DNA of 12,631 bases from an uncultured Acetatifactor sp. (GCA_910577035.1 CAJTKW010000001.1:1-12631), one strand, 5' to 3'; numbered from the stretch's first letter, positions 1-7,258 are shown. Numbers and translations are program-made. The notes: generated by a model not told the origin, from the letters alone.

Positions 1-51
1 TAAGTTTACAGGAGAAAGCTAAATATTTCACTACACGTTCTTATTTGACGC

Positions 52-1686
52 TTACGTCTTTTCTAAGTACAATGGATCAGGGAGATCGTGTAGCATAGAC
101 TGGAACTGGTGAAAGTCCTCACCGCGCGTTAACCTCCATACCTCTTTCTCATCCTCCCCACTTTCATCAAATGAGTATATCTCGCCCAAATCATTTTCCA
201 TAAATACTTGAATATCATTTGACAGTGAGAGAGATTTCCCATATTCATTGATTCTTTCGATCAACGAAGTGAGCGATGCTATGCTCTCTGTCGTGACAAC
301 ATCGGATTCGGAGAACTTGTCCAGAAGCCCGGATAAGCTCCCGTCAATATTCTGGATTTTGGACTTCAGGTCAGATTGCCGAGGATCCAACAAATAGATC
401 TGCCGCCGGATGGTTTCAATCTGATTCACCACAGAGGTTTCCCCAGAATTGGTCGTGTCATTATCCTCAGCGCCAGCCCTGACAATCAGATCATCCAAAG
501 CATCCTTTTGCTCTTGGACAAAATCCCTAAATGTTGCGGCAGTAGATGAAAACACCGCTTTAATCGGTTTGATATCATTGACATAAAAATTTGTTGTAAG
601 GCTGCCAACATCGTTGATAGCACCGTCCACACGGTTGATGATCCCTTGCAGCTCTCCCGATATTTTTTCTAACTTTTCAGATATTTCCTCCAATGTTGCC
701 TCTTCATCCCCCGCCCTACCAGTCACAAGAATAGAAACCTCTGCCACAACATTATTATAATTTATAAAAACATGTTGCAACACATCCCTCCCAATTGTAT
801 TGTATGAGTTTCGAATTTCCTCAAGTTGCGCCGGCCGCGATCTCTTATCGCTGCCCAAGCGTTCCACCGTAGCAGCTATATCAATTTTAGCAAGATTTTC
901 CTGCACATTCGTGTATTCTGCAAGTTGGAAGTTTGAAATATCTTCGGAAACTTCGCTTCTCTTTTTCTCTAGATAGATTTTAATGTCCCCTTCCAATGTT
1001 CCCTGGATATTGACGACTATATTTTTAAGAAACTGTTCGCCGAGAAACGTATTCCGCTCCTTTAATTCAGCAGCTTCCCGTAACAGGTACTCTCGAATCA
1101 GCGTTTCGCTGTCCTCTGGCCATGTATTCTTGTACGCATTCCCTGAAATATAAACGTAACTGAAGCACGAAGATACCACCAGCGCGACGGTAAAGAATAT
1201 GGTCAGCAAGCTAAGCATCAACGCTTTTACCGCTTTGCCAAAGTAGGGGATCGACCCAATCATGACATAGAAATGACACAGCAACAAGCTAAACACAACT
1301 AGGATCGACTGGACAGCAAATGAGCCGAGATAGGCTTTCCAGTCAGTGTCAAAAACGAAGGATCTCATGCCGCTAGCTGTTGTCATCAGGGACAAGAACG
1401 ACAGAATTGCTGTGGCATACCGCAACAACCGCATCGCGTTACGCAGCTCTTCTTCACCGATAATCATCACGCTAGAAGCCCGTTCGGAAAAACTCACACT
1501 GAGGATACCCCAGATTAAGAGATCCACGGCAACCAGCAAGCCGCAAAAGGACCAAACCGGGGAAGAAATTTTTACAATACAGCAATATTCAAACGCTAGA
1601 AATATGTCAAACACCGCAATTACAATTAGTGTAACCGCCCACTCTGGCAAAATCTTGGCTGGTTGCCTATCGTTTTTTTTGTCCAT
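52..1686 (-). CDS. unrecognised membrane protein with long coiled-coil-like C-terminal domain
   Basis: This 544-residue protein is not a family I recognise. The first ~180 residues contain about five hydrophobic segments (near 15-36, 44-64, 88-106, 119-141 and 154-180). The remaining ~360 residues are hydrophilic, rich in Glu, Lys, Ile and Leu, and look largely helical, with coiled-coil-like stretches near 195-250, 330-400 and 420-490. A short acidic tail follows. The ATG at 1686 is chosen over an upstream in-frame ATG (1761) because AAAGGAG lies 8 bases before it. The gene starts 20 nt inside the end of the upstream membrane gene, so the two are probably translationally coupled and function together. 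Which side of the membrane the coiled-coil domain faces cannot be decided from the sequence. An odd number of membrane segments with N-terminus inside would place it outside the cell. No catalytic motif was seen. Confidence 0.75.
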   Translation of the reverse strand: MDKKNDRQPAKILPEWAVTLIVIAVFDIFLAFEYCCIVKISSPVWSFCGLLVAVDLLIWGILSVSFSERASSVMIIGEEELRNAMRLLRYATAILSFLSLMTTASGMRSFVFDTDWKAYLGSFAVQSILVVFSLLLCHFYVMIGSIPYFGKAVKALMLSLLTIFFTVALVVSSCFSYVYISGNAYKNTWPEDSETLIREYLLREAAELKERNTFLGEQFLKNIVVNIQGTLEGDIKIYLEKKRSEVSEDISNFQLAEYTNVQENLAKIDIAATVERLGSDKRSRPAQLEEIRNSYNTIGRDVLQHVFINYNNVVAEVSILVTGRAGDEEATLEEISEKLEKISGELQGIINRVDGAINDVGSLTTNFYVNDIKPIKAVFSSTAATFRDFVQEQKDALDDLIVRAGAEDNDTTNSGETSVVNQIETIRRQIYLLDPRQSDLKSKIQNIDGSLSGLLDKFSESDVVTTESIASLTSLIERINEYGKSLSLSNDIQVFMENDLGEIYSFDESGEDEKEVWRLTRGEDFHQFQSMLHDLPDPLYLEKT

Positions 1687-3034
1687 CGGTAGTCTCCTTT
1701 TCTGAACCGCTTGGGACACCCCCCGCGGGAGGCACCCATTTTTTGCCCCCTGAAAGATCACTTATCTCGATCTTTTCTTGGGGGAAGAAATCTTTTTCTT
1801 CCAAAAGTAGCTGTCCGATATGATTGAAAAAATCCGGAATGAACAGCAACAGGTTGATAAACCCGATCATCAGGTTGCAGACAAAAAGAGTCAACCCCTG
1901 CTCAATCAGTACGATCCGTTCCTGCATTTTTGCAATCCATTCATGCGAACTCTTTCCAAACGCGATTTTCATAATAATGGAAATAACAATGTCCAAAATA
2001 ATGAACACCACAGCAAGGATCAGCGGCAGGGCAATTAGGCTATTGTTGACAATGCTGTTTAAGAATTTGTCTAAAAATTCCGGGAGATGATCCCCGCCAT
2101 TCAGCACAACAGCCAAGATAAAGCCAAGTTCCAAAAGCAAGGCAAGGAACGCTGTGATACGGATGCTGTCGGGCTGAAAAGTTTTCCCGATACTATGAAA
2201 CATTTTATAGATTATCGGGGCGAGTATGACGCCTATAGCCAAAACCGAAAGAATCGGCAAGGTATCAGTAATAACACCGAGTGATTCTGACAAGGGCGCA
2301 AGCTTCCATACATCGAATACAAGTATTTTCCCAATGAAAACAATGGGAACCGCAAGGCAGGCAATCAATAAAACCGAACCAGCTGAAACCGTATCCGTAC
2401 ATTTGTTTTGGTCAAGAGAATCTGGTTGGACAGGACTATTGGGGCCGCTGGGCGGAGCGCTTTGCGGACCAGAAGCTTGCCCTAATGCGGGATCAGCCAA
2501 TCTTTCGCAACTGTCTAAATCCTGCGGGGCCGCACTCTGTTCATCTGATGCTGTGTCATCCAGCGTTTGTGATAATTCCTGTGAATTCATGCTTGACCTC
2601 TGGCCCCAGGTTTTCCAGCGCTGTTTCAACCCAATGTAAACGCAATACCCCACCACAGCAAGCATCGCACCAAAAAAGAAAACGTTTGACCAATTCAATT
2701 TCACAAAAAAATTCCTGAGTGATCCAAACAGCACCTGCCACCGCGAATTCAAATACAACTGGTTAAGCAACACAACATTGACAACGTTCAGAATGACCAA
2801 GTTATACTGTTTTTGCCCACGAAGCAATGCTGCCAAGATGATAGCAACGCACAAGAAAGTAAGGAAACCCGAGCTGTCCCCCAAAAAAGTAAATACTGCA
2901 GAAAGCACATGGTTATCCACTTCGAAAATCGTGTAGATCATCCAGCCAAGGGAAAAGACTAAAACAGGCAAGGAAAAAGCATATGCGGCGCCCGTGGCGT
3001 GAGCGTTTAGTTTCTCTTGTCTCTCGTTCATCAT
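1667..3034 (-). CDS. unrecognised polytopic membrane protein
   Basis: This 455-residue protein is also unrecognised. About four hydrophobic segments occur in residues 15-136. A polar linker rich in Ser, Pro, Gln and Asp (about 140-215) follows, then about five more hydrophobic segments (near 217-240, 257-280, 292-312, 333-358 and 380-402) and a hydrophilic, basic-ending tail. The linker between two membrane halves suggests a two-module membrane protein, but no transport or enzyme motif is visible. The start at 3034 is preferred over the ATG at 3085 because it is preceded by a G-rich ribosome site (GGGGGATGG), while the upstream ATG has none. It is the first gene of a two-gene unit. Its last 20 nt overlap the start of the downstream coiled-coil membrane gene. 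A good promoter lies about 100 bases upstream. Confidence 0.75.
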   Translation of the reverse strand: MMNERQEKLNAHATGAAYAFSLPVLVFSLGWMIYTIFEVDNHVLSAVFTFLGDSSGFLTFLCVAIILAALLRGQKQYNLVILNVVNVVLLNQLYLNSRWQVLFGSLRNFFVKLNWSNVFFFGAMLAVVGYCVYIGLKQRWKTWGQRSSMNSQELSQTLDDTASDEQSAAPQDLDSCERLADPALGQASGPQSAPPSGPNSPVQPDSLDQNKCTDTVSAGSVLLIACLAVPIVFIGKILVFDVWKLAPLSESLGVITDTLPILSVLAIGVILAPIIYKMFHSIGKTFQPDSIRITAFLALLLELGFILAVVLNGGDHLPEFLDKFLNSIVNNSLIALPLILAVVFIILDIVISIIMKIAFGKSSHEWIAKMQERIVLIEQGLTLFVCNLMIGFINLLLFIPDFFNHIGQLLLEEKDFFPQEKIEISDLSGGKKWVPPAGGVPSGSEKETTDGQKKR

Positions 3035-3130
3035 ACCATCCCCCGTATTATATGCCAGTCTATTGTTTGTGCGAGACAATCGCATTTAATCGGTAGCTTA
3101 AAAGGGCTTCGCTAAGCTTCAATAATAAAT

Positions 3131-3159
3131 GTATTATCACATATTCTAGTCATATTCAA
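3131..3159 (-). promoter_or_regulatory. probable sigma-A promoter for the two membrane genes
   Basis: On the minus strand TTGAAT (3154-3159) and TAATAC (3131-3136) are separated by exactly 17 bases, inside an AT-rich gene-free stretch. A one-base-shifted GATAAT with an upstream TG could serve as an extended -10 instead. The predicted leader to the start codon at 3034 is about 90 nt and contains a short inverted repeat, TGCGA-N5-TCGCA. Confidence 0.5.
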
Positions 3160-3279
3160 CTATATTTTAGTACTTTAGTTTCCGCGGCAGAGCATTCGCA
3201 AAGTCAGCACATTAAAATCAGCTTTTCCCCTGCTATTTTTTCAAAGAGAAGCCTCTCTATCCTGTTTGGGTCATGCTCG

Positions 3280-3408
3280 TTAGCCATCAGAAATCGTTTC
3301 AATGGTTTGGCTGATAAGTCTGCATCCCTGTTCTTTGCTACAGTAGCCATTATTTTCCATGAAGGAAAGAAGCTCTTCATGATATTTCTTTAAATTTTGT
3401 AAATCCAT
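3280..3408 (-). CDS. small hypothetical protein (42 aa), possibly an N-terminal fragment
   Basis: The ATG at 3408 is preceded by a strong ribosome site (GGGAGG, seven bases upstream) and opens a 42-codon frame. The product begins MDLQNLKKYHEELLSFMENN, an amphipathic helical stretch resembling the N-terminal SAM-like domain of some clostridial tyrosine recombinases, but the frame stops soon after. The good ribosome site suggests it is or was a translated gene start. The short frame and the recombinase fragment on the opposite strand nearby suggest it may be a remnant. A second 48-codon frame (3204-3350) overlaps its end, so a frameshifted longer gene is another possibility. Confidence 0.35.
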   Translation of the reverse strand: MDLQNLKKYHEELLSFMENNGYCSKEQGCRLISQTIETISDG

Positions 3409-3451
3409 GGTATGACCTCCCTTTTTGTTATAAGGGAATCATACACCAAAA

Positions 3452-3471
3452 AAATCCAAACGTTTGGATTT
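3452..3471. repeat. perfect 20-bp palindrome
   Basis: AAATCCAAACGTTTGGATTT is a perfect palindrome centred between 3461 and 3462. On the minus strand it runs into additional T residues (to 3448), so it could act as a weak intrinsic terminator for transcripts coming from the tRNA side. Alternatively it is a DNA-binding site upstream of the small ORF at 3408, about 45 bases away. It also marks the point where recognisable recombinase sequence begins on the plus strand. Confidence 0.6.
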
Positions 3472-3709
3472 CTGGAGACACAGCTGCGCATCGCTGCTTT
3501 TCTCACATGGGGTAAGCCTGAAAGAAATCCAGAAATGGCTCAGGCACAGCAATATCTCTACCACTGCGAACATCTATACGCATATGGGCTTTAACAAGAA
3601 GATTTCTCCAGCCAATGCCATTGCTTTTGGGCAAAGAAAAAGAATCCACCTCAGCGCCCAGCTGAATTTATGGATTCCCGTTCATAACAATGCTGGTAGC
3701 CGGACTTGA
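3464..3709 (+). pseudogene. C-terminal remnant of a tyrosine recombinase/integrase
   Basis: Only the last part of the catalytic domain of a phage-type integrase is left. Readable residues include WRHSCASLLFSHGVSLKEIQ followed by KWLRHSNISTTANIYTHM. These correspond to the R-H box II (RHS), the later H/W-containing box (usually LGHS, here LRHS) and the nucleophile Tyr in TANIYTH. The N-terminal arm-binding and core-binding domains and the first catalytic Arg are missing. The frame opens upstream only to a stop at 3431 with no recognisable homology, and the first codon is TTG without a ribosome site. The C-terminal residues after about base 3640 are read-through into the tRNA terminator and the 3' end of tRNA-Leu, where the frame ends. 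It is a decayed integrase at its presumed attachment site and not a working gene. Confidence 0.75.
3636..3677 (-). terminator. intrinsic terminator of the tRNA operon
   Basis: On the minus strand, 14 bases after tRNA-Leu, GAATCCA (3671-3677) pairs perfectly with TGGATTC (3642-3648). An inner CAGC/GCTG pair extends the hairpin, and TTTTTC follows. It lies within the reading frame of the integrase remnant on the other strand. Confidence 0.7.
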
Positions 3710-3774
3710 ACCGGCACGGAGTTGCCCCCGAGAGATTTTAAGTCTCTTGTGTCTGCCTATTCCACCATACCAGC
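3691..3774 (-). tRNA. tRNA-Leu (anticodon TAA)
   Basis: An 84-nt class II tRNA. The acceptor arms GCTGGTA (3768-3774) and its complement (3692-3698) pair perfectly, with discriminator A at 3691. The anticodon stem AGAGA/TCTCT encloses the loop CTTAAAA with anticodon TAA. The long variable arm CGGGGGCAACTCCG is typical of tRNA-Leu, and the T arm is GCCGG-TTCAAGT-CCGGC. CCA is not encoded. It follows tRNA-Tyr by 41 bases in the same transcript. Its 3' end faces the putative island and the integrase remnant. Confidence 0.95.
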
Positions 3775-3815
3775 AGGACACATGCGCATCAGCATGACTC
3801 TGTACGCGCATGGCA

Positions 3816-3897
3816 TGGATGGGGGTGGATTCGAACCACCGAAGCAATTTGCAGCAGATTTACAGTCTGTCCCCTTTGGCCACTCGGGAACCCATCC
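3816..3897 (-). tRNA. tRNA-Tyr (anticodon GTA)
   Basis: An 82-nt class II tRNA. The acceptor GGATGGG (3891-3897) pairs with 3817-3823, and the discriminator is A at 3816. The anticodon loop is CTGTAAA with anticodon GTA. The variable arm is long, as in bacterial tRNA-Tyr, and the T arm is GGTGG-TTCGAAT-CCACC. CCA is not encoded. It is the first gene of a two-tRNA transcript, with the promoter about 50 bases upstream. Confidence 0.95.
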
Positions 3898-3945
3898 ATT
3901 TGATATTGGTACAGGATCTTGCAAAACCAATCCTGACAATGTGAA

Positions 3946-3974
3946 ATTTTATCACAGTTTTTCCTGAATTGCAA
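3946..3974 (-). promoter_or_regulatory. promoter of the tRNA-Tyr/tRNA-Leu transcript
   Basis: On the minus strand TTGCAA (3969-3974) and TAAAAT (3946-3951) are separated by 17 bases, a near-consensus sigma-A promoter. The leader to tRNA-Tyr is about 40 nt and contains CAGGAT/ATCCTG and ATTGGT/ACCAAT complementary pairs that compete with each other. Confidence 0.65.
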
Positions 3975-4032
3975 GCTTATTCTGCGCGGAGTTCCCCCAT
4001 CCTGTTCGTCCGGCTCCCTATCGGACAGGGAA

Positions 4033-5121
4033 TCACCGTTCCACACTGAATAAATAAACAGTACTGTCCGTTCCGAATCCCTCTGGATACACCTCCGCCG
4101 TCCAATATTTGTCAGGGTAAGGAATCATTACATTCTGCCCCAGTATAATGTTTCTGGTCACGTCATACATGGCATTACAATCAAATCCTTCCATGCCGTG
4201 CATGGAAGCAGAGTCACCCGCAAATCGGGCACAGGCAAACTGCGCCAAATAGGGCACGCCAGGGCGGCCGTTTCTTTGGGAGACAAAATCTACATACGCA
4301 AACCCCTCCGGCACAGGGGTATCCGCTGCCATAAACCGACCCCACAGGCCATGGCAGGGCTCCACATCCACCCCCCTGCCAAAGTGATGAAGCAGGATGG
4401 CGTCATGGTCAAACCCGCTGCGGTATTCGTCCATGGAATCCAGAGTCTGCACGAGCCGTTTTAAAGCCTCCGCATCGGTTTCAAAATCTTTCTCAACCCC
4501 GATAAATCTGAGCCCCGGATATTTTAAATATTCAAAGCTCTCCACCCGGAAACCGTCCTGCTGCCGCCGGGCCACATCCGGCATAAACAAAGTCCACTGC
4601 ACCGCGGCATCACAGTCCTTAAGCACATTCATATACCCAAATGTCTCCACACTGTCTGTTCCCGCAGGACCTGTAATCCCTCCTGCAAAACACTCCCTGG
4701 CCTCCCGGTCCCTGATAGCAGAAAAATCCTGAAAAACCCTTTTCACAGCTTCTTTCAGCCCTTCCGCCCTGGTTTCTCCCGTCAATTCCCGGTCAAAACG
4801 ATCCAACGCGTCAAATACCGCCGCATTTACCAGCCCTGACGGCTTCAGGGCAGTGAGCTCCATGCGAAGCTGCCTGTTCTGTTCACAAAACCTTGCTACC
4901 ACCTGGTCCTTCAAATACTTCCCGTTTTCTGCAAGCTCACTGTCACTCCATTCCCCGCTTCCGAGAAGCCAGTTCGAAAGCTCATCAAAAACCGTAGGAT
5001 TAATGCCCCTTGCCCGACTGGCCCAATCCACAATCCGCCCATAACGCTCCGCAGGACTCCCACTCTCCTCATCGCTCTGAGAAAACTCATACCAACAGAA
5101 TTTTTCATGTAAATGTTTCAT
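4033..5121 (-). CDS. hypothetical protein with GyrI-like effector-binding C-terminal domain
   Basis: This 362-residue soluble protein has a C-terminal half (about 192-362) that resembles the GyrI-like/AraC effector-binding fold, which binds small hydrophobic or cationic ligands. Signature-like stretches are LKYPGLRFIGVE (199-210), the WGRFMAADTPVPEGFAYVDF region (260-279) and the closing IPYPDKYWTAEVYPEG (333-348). The N-terminal half (1-190) is helical and polar. I see no AraC or MerR helix-turn-helix in it, so this may be a stand-alone ligand sensor or a protein with an unknown N-terminal module. GAGGG nine bases before ATG 5121 supports the start. It lies 63 bases downstream of ogt but has its own promoter-like element. 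The GyrI assignment is by sequence feel only and moderately sure. Confidence 0.7.
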   Translation of the reverse strand: MKHLHEKFCWYEFSQSDEESGSPAERYGRIVDWASRARGINPTVFDELSNWLLGSGEWSDSELAENGKYLKDQVVARFCEQNRQLRMELTALKPSGLVNAAVFDALDRFDRELTGETRAEGLKEAVKRVFQDFSAIRDREARECFAGGITGPAGTDSVETFGYMNVLKDCDAAVQWTLFMPDVARRQQDGFRVESFEYLKYPGLRFIGVEKDFETDAEALKRLVQTLDSMDEYRSGFDHDAILLHHFGRGVDVEPCHGLWGRFMAADTPVPEGFAYVDFVSQRNGRPGVPYLAQFACARFAGDSASMHGMEGFDCNAMYDVTRNIILGQNVMIPYPDKYWTAEVYPEGFGTDSTVYLFSVER

Positions 5122-5170
5122 ATTGGTTCCCTCACAATAGACTGATCCTCATTTTCCATGCCTCAACAAT

Positions 5171-5198
5171 ATTCTACCATATCCTTACAATTGTTCAA
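5171..5198 (-). promoter_or_regulatory. probable promoter of the GyrI-like gene
   Basis: On the minus strand TTGAAC (5193-5198) and TAGAAT (5171-5176) are separated by 16 bases. The -35 box lies within the last codons of ogt, so the downstream gene may be expressed independently of the padR operon. The predicted leader is about 45 nt. Confidence 0.4.
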
Positions 5199-5649
5199 TC
5201 ATTTTTTCCAGTTTCAGCAATTCCCGTTTCATTTCCAGGCCGCCGGCGTAGCCCACAAGCTTTCCGTTTGCCCCGATCACCCTGTGGCAGGGCACCGCAA
5301 TGATAATAGGGTTCTTGTGATTGGCCATTCCCACGGCCCGGGCCGCCCTGGGATTCCCGATTGCGGCGGCGATGTCTCCGTAGGTTCTGGTTTCCCCGTA
5401 GGGAATTTTACAGAGTTCCTGCCATACCCTTTTTTGAAACTCCGTTCCACGTAGCTCACAGGGAAAAGTAAAGGCTTTGCGTCTGCCTTGAAAATACTCC
5501 GTAATCTGTCTGTATACTAAGTCTGTCAATGCCGTCCGTCCCTGCTTCTTTTCCGACTCGTCCGTCCTTTTCAGGCTTATTACCGCATTTCCTTCATACC
5601 CGATCTCCAAAAATCCCCAAGGGAAGGGATACACTGCATATTCAACCAC
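5185..5649 (-). CDS. ogt: methylated-DNA--[protein]-cysteine S-methyltransferase
   Basis: This is the suicide DNA-repair protein that moves the alkyl group from O6-alkylguanine (and O4-alkylthymine) to its own cysteine. The 154-residue product has the N-terminal ribonuclease-like region (1-65). The C-terminal methyltransferase domain follows: FQKRVWQELCKIPYGETRTY (71-90), AIGNPRAARAVGMANHKNP (96-114) and the active-site PCHRVIGANGKLVGYAGGL, with Cys121 in PCHRV. The GTG at 5649 is chosen because AGGAGG lies 8 bases upstream and the resulting N-terminus fits the family length. Longer in-frame starts would run into the upstream gene. It overlaps the stop of the DUF2812 gene by 8 nt, so it belongs to the padR operon and is probably coupled. 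Why a repair enzyme sits in this operon is unknown. Confidence 0.92.
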   Translation of the reverse strand: MVEYAVYPFPWGFLEIGYEGNAVISLKRTDESEKKQGRTALTDLVYRQITEYFQGRRKAFTFPCELRGTEFQKRVWQELCKIPYGETRTYGDIAAAIGNPRAARAVGMANHKNPIIIAVPCHRVIGANGKLVGYAGGLEMKRELLKLEKMIEQL

Positions 5650-7258
5650 CCTGGTTTCCTCCTGCTGCCGAATTCCCTTCCGATTTATTATTGTGCACAT
5701 CCGGCTGCTTGCGCATAATGCGGTATTTCCCGGTGACCGTGGCGGATGAGTCCGGCTCCCAGACATAATCCGACAGATCGCTTACCTCTGCCCCGGTTAT
5801 TTCACAGAATTCCAGCCAGTCTTCCCAGCAGGACAGAAAATAAAAGCTAAGCGTATAGCTGCCGCTGTCCAGATGAAAAGCGGCAAATTCCGCTTTTAAC
5901 CAGTTTCCCGTACAGGACAGGGGAGATAGCCCATCCGCACTCTTAAGCATAATGCCTGCCACGGCTCCCTCCCGGTCCACCATCCATTCGACATAACAGG
6001 TATACTCTCCCGGCTCCGTGACCAGAATTTCGTGCTCCTCCTGCAAAATGGAGTTTTTGTCAGCCGGAACCGCAAATTGAATATTGCCCTCCGCCAAGAT
6101 CGTGTCAGCGCCCACGGTGCCAAAATATAGCAATACCAGAAACACAACACACGTTGTAATCAGAAAAGAAAAAAACCTGGTGGTAAATTTCCTGTCCATA
6201 AACCCAAGGGAAAGCCTTGCCCTTCTTTTGAAAAACAACAGGCAGGTCAGTCCGAAAATAAAAAGGGCACACAGCATGACAATCACCGGATGCAGTCCCG
6301 TATCCTCTATAAACTTCGAAACATCAGAGCCGTAATCAAAACGGTTCATCAGGTAGCCCACGGGTTCCACAATCCAGGAAAGGGTAGAAACCAGGAAAAT
6401 TCCTGATATAATTCCTGCGCAGATATTCAGCAGCGGATGCTTTTTCGATCCCTTCCAAAACAGCAATACCGCTACCGCTGCCGCCAGAGGTATTGCTGAA
6501 CCGGAAATATGAACCAGTGCCTGAGAAAATTCGGACCAAACTCCTTCATATGTCATATGGGGCCTGACGGTGTCAAAGGGATAGAAGCCCGTGACGGTTC
6601 CGCCGCAGATCCATACGGCAATGCAGTGGCCCAGCTCATGCAGCACAGCGTACAAAACAGGCGCACCAAACAAACTGGCCACAATAGCTACCCGTTTCCA
6701 CAGTACATGGGCCTGCGCGATTTTGTCCGGTTGTAAAATCGTTTCCTCCTGACGGTTTTTCAGCTCCTTCAGGATTTGCTTCAGATGAACCGTCTGCCAC
6801 AGAAGCGGCAGCAGGCAAAGCCCTGCAAAAAGCGCAAACATCCAGCCAAAGGGATTATCCTGGATCACTGCCCCGTAGATCCCGCTCAGCAGACCGGCGG
6901 CCTGTATTATTTCCACCGTTCCGAAGGAATCTTTAATCTTTGTATAATACCTGATCGTAGACTCCACGTCCGTATACATGCGGAAAGGCCCTTCCTCCGC
7001 CTTTCTGCGCAGGAACACCCAGAAGCCCCAGGTACAGACAATCTCTGTCTGCGTTTCTTCCATAAATTGTCGGTATTCCTCCGACACGCCCAGAAGCTTT
7101 TCCGACACATCCACCTGATAAATATACTCTCCCGGCTCACACCTTTCAAAACGGTAAAAACCAAGACAGAAGTCTTTCATGGCCCATCCCTGTGCCGCCA
7201 TGTGGTTGAGCCACTCTGTCTCCTTATCCGTATTATAAAACCAACGAAATTTAGTCAT
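5642..7258 (-). CDS. DUF2812 membrane protein with HELGH metalloprotease-like motif
   Basis: The 538-residue product starts with a DUF2812 domain (MTKFRWFYNTDKETEWLNHM and following, about 1-100), a family usually encoded beside PadR regulators. Hydrophobic segments follow (about 116-155, 188-207, 245-267, 275-297, 325-344 and 362-383). HELGH (207-211), at the end of one of them, matches the HExxH zinc motif of M50 site-2-type intramembrane proteases. A later FDYGSD (307-312) could supply the third, acidic zinc ligand. Residues 395-515 look like a beta-rich domain after the last membrane segment. Start 7258 has GGGGAGG upstream. The ATGA there overlaps the stop of a possible 39-codon ORF, and the 3' end overlaps ogt by 8 nt. 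Protease activity is inferred from motifs only; substrate and role are unknown. Confidence 0.82.
   Translation of the reverse strand: MTKFRWFYNTDKETEWLNHMAAQGWAMKDFCLGFYRFERCEPGEYIYQVDVSEKLLGVSEEYRQFMEETQTEIVCTWGFWVFLRRKAEEGPFRMYTDVESTIRYYTKIKDSFGTVEIIQAAGLLSGIYGAVIQDNPFGWMFALFAGLCLLPLLWQTVHLKQILKELKNRQEETILQPDKIAQAHVLWKRVAIVASLFGAPVLYAVLHELGHCIAVWICGGTVTGFYPFDTVRPHMTYEGVWSEFSQALVHISGSAIPLAAAVAVLLFWKGSKKHPLLNICAGIISGIFLVSTLSWIVEPVGYLMNRFDYGSDVSKFIEDTGLHPVIVMLCALFIFGLTCLLFFKRRARLSLGFMDRKFTTRFFSFLITTCVVFLVLLYFGTVGADTILAEGNIQFAVPADKNSILQEEHEILVTEPGEYTCYVEWMVDREGAVAGIMLKSADGLSPLSCTGNWLKAEFAAFHLDSGSYTLSFYFLSCWEDWLEFCEITGAEVSDLSDYVWEPDSSATVTGKYRIMRKQPDVHNNKSEGNSAAGGNQGG

Larger units (their letters stand above)
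1..3690. mobile_element. probable genomic island (partial) at the 3' end of tRNA-Leu
   Basis: The segment between the window start and the 3' end of tRNA-Leu is visibly richer in A+T than the DNA beyond 4000. It carries two unrecognised membrane-protein genes and a truncated tyrosine recombinase that abuts the tRNA. Integration at the 3' end of a tRNA, with the integrase gene next to the attachment site, is the usual layout for such islands, so I infer an old or degraded insertion. I could not find the second attachment-site copy of the tRNA 3' end inside the window; the far boundary must lie before base 1 or has been lost. Confidence 0.35.

Noticed and set aside
4013..4032. Possible terminator hairpin (TCCCT/AGGGA) just after the GyrI-like gene
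   Set aside because: No T run follows on the minus strand; the arms are short.
3789..4046. 85-codon minus-strand frame across tRNA-Tyr and its promoter
   Set aside because: It reads through a well-formed tRNA gene and has no coding evidence.
4198..5044. Several plus-strand open frames opposite the GyrI-like gene
   Set aside because: They lack ribosome sites and known motifs and mirror a gene with good coding evidence on the other strand.
5650..5766. 39-codon N-terminal extension of ogt
   Set aside because: It would overlap the DUF2812 gene by over 100 nt and has no ribosome site, whereas GTG 5649 has AGGAGG at good spacing and gives the family length.
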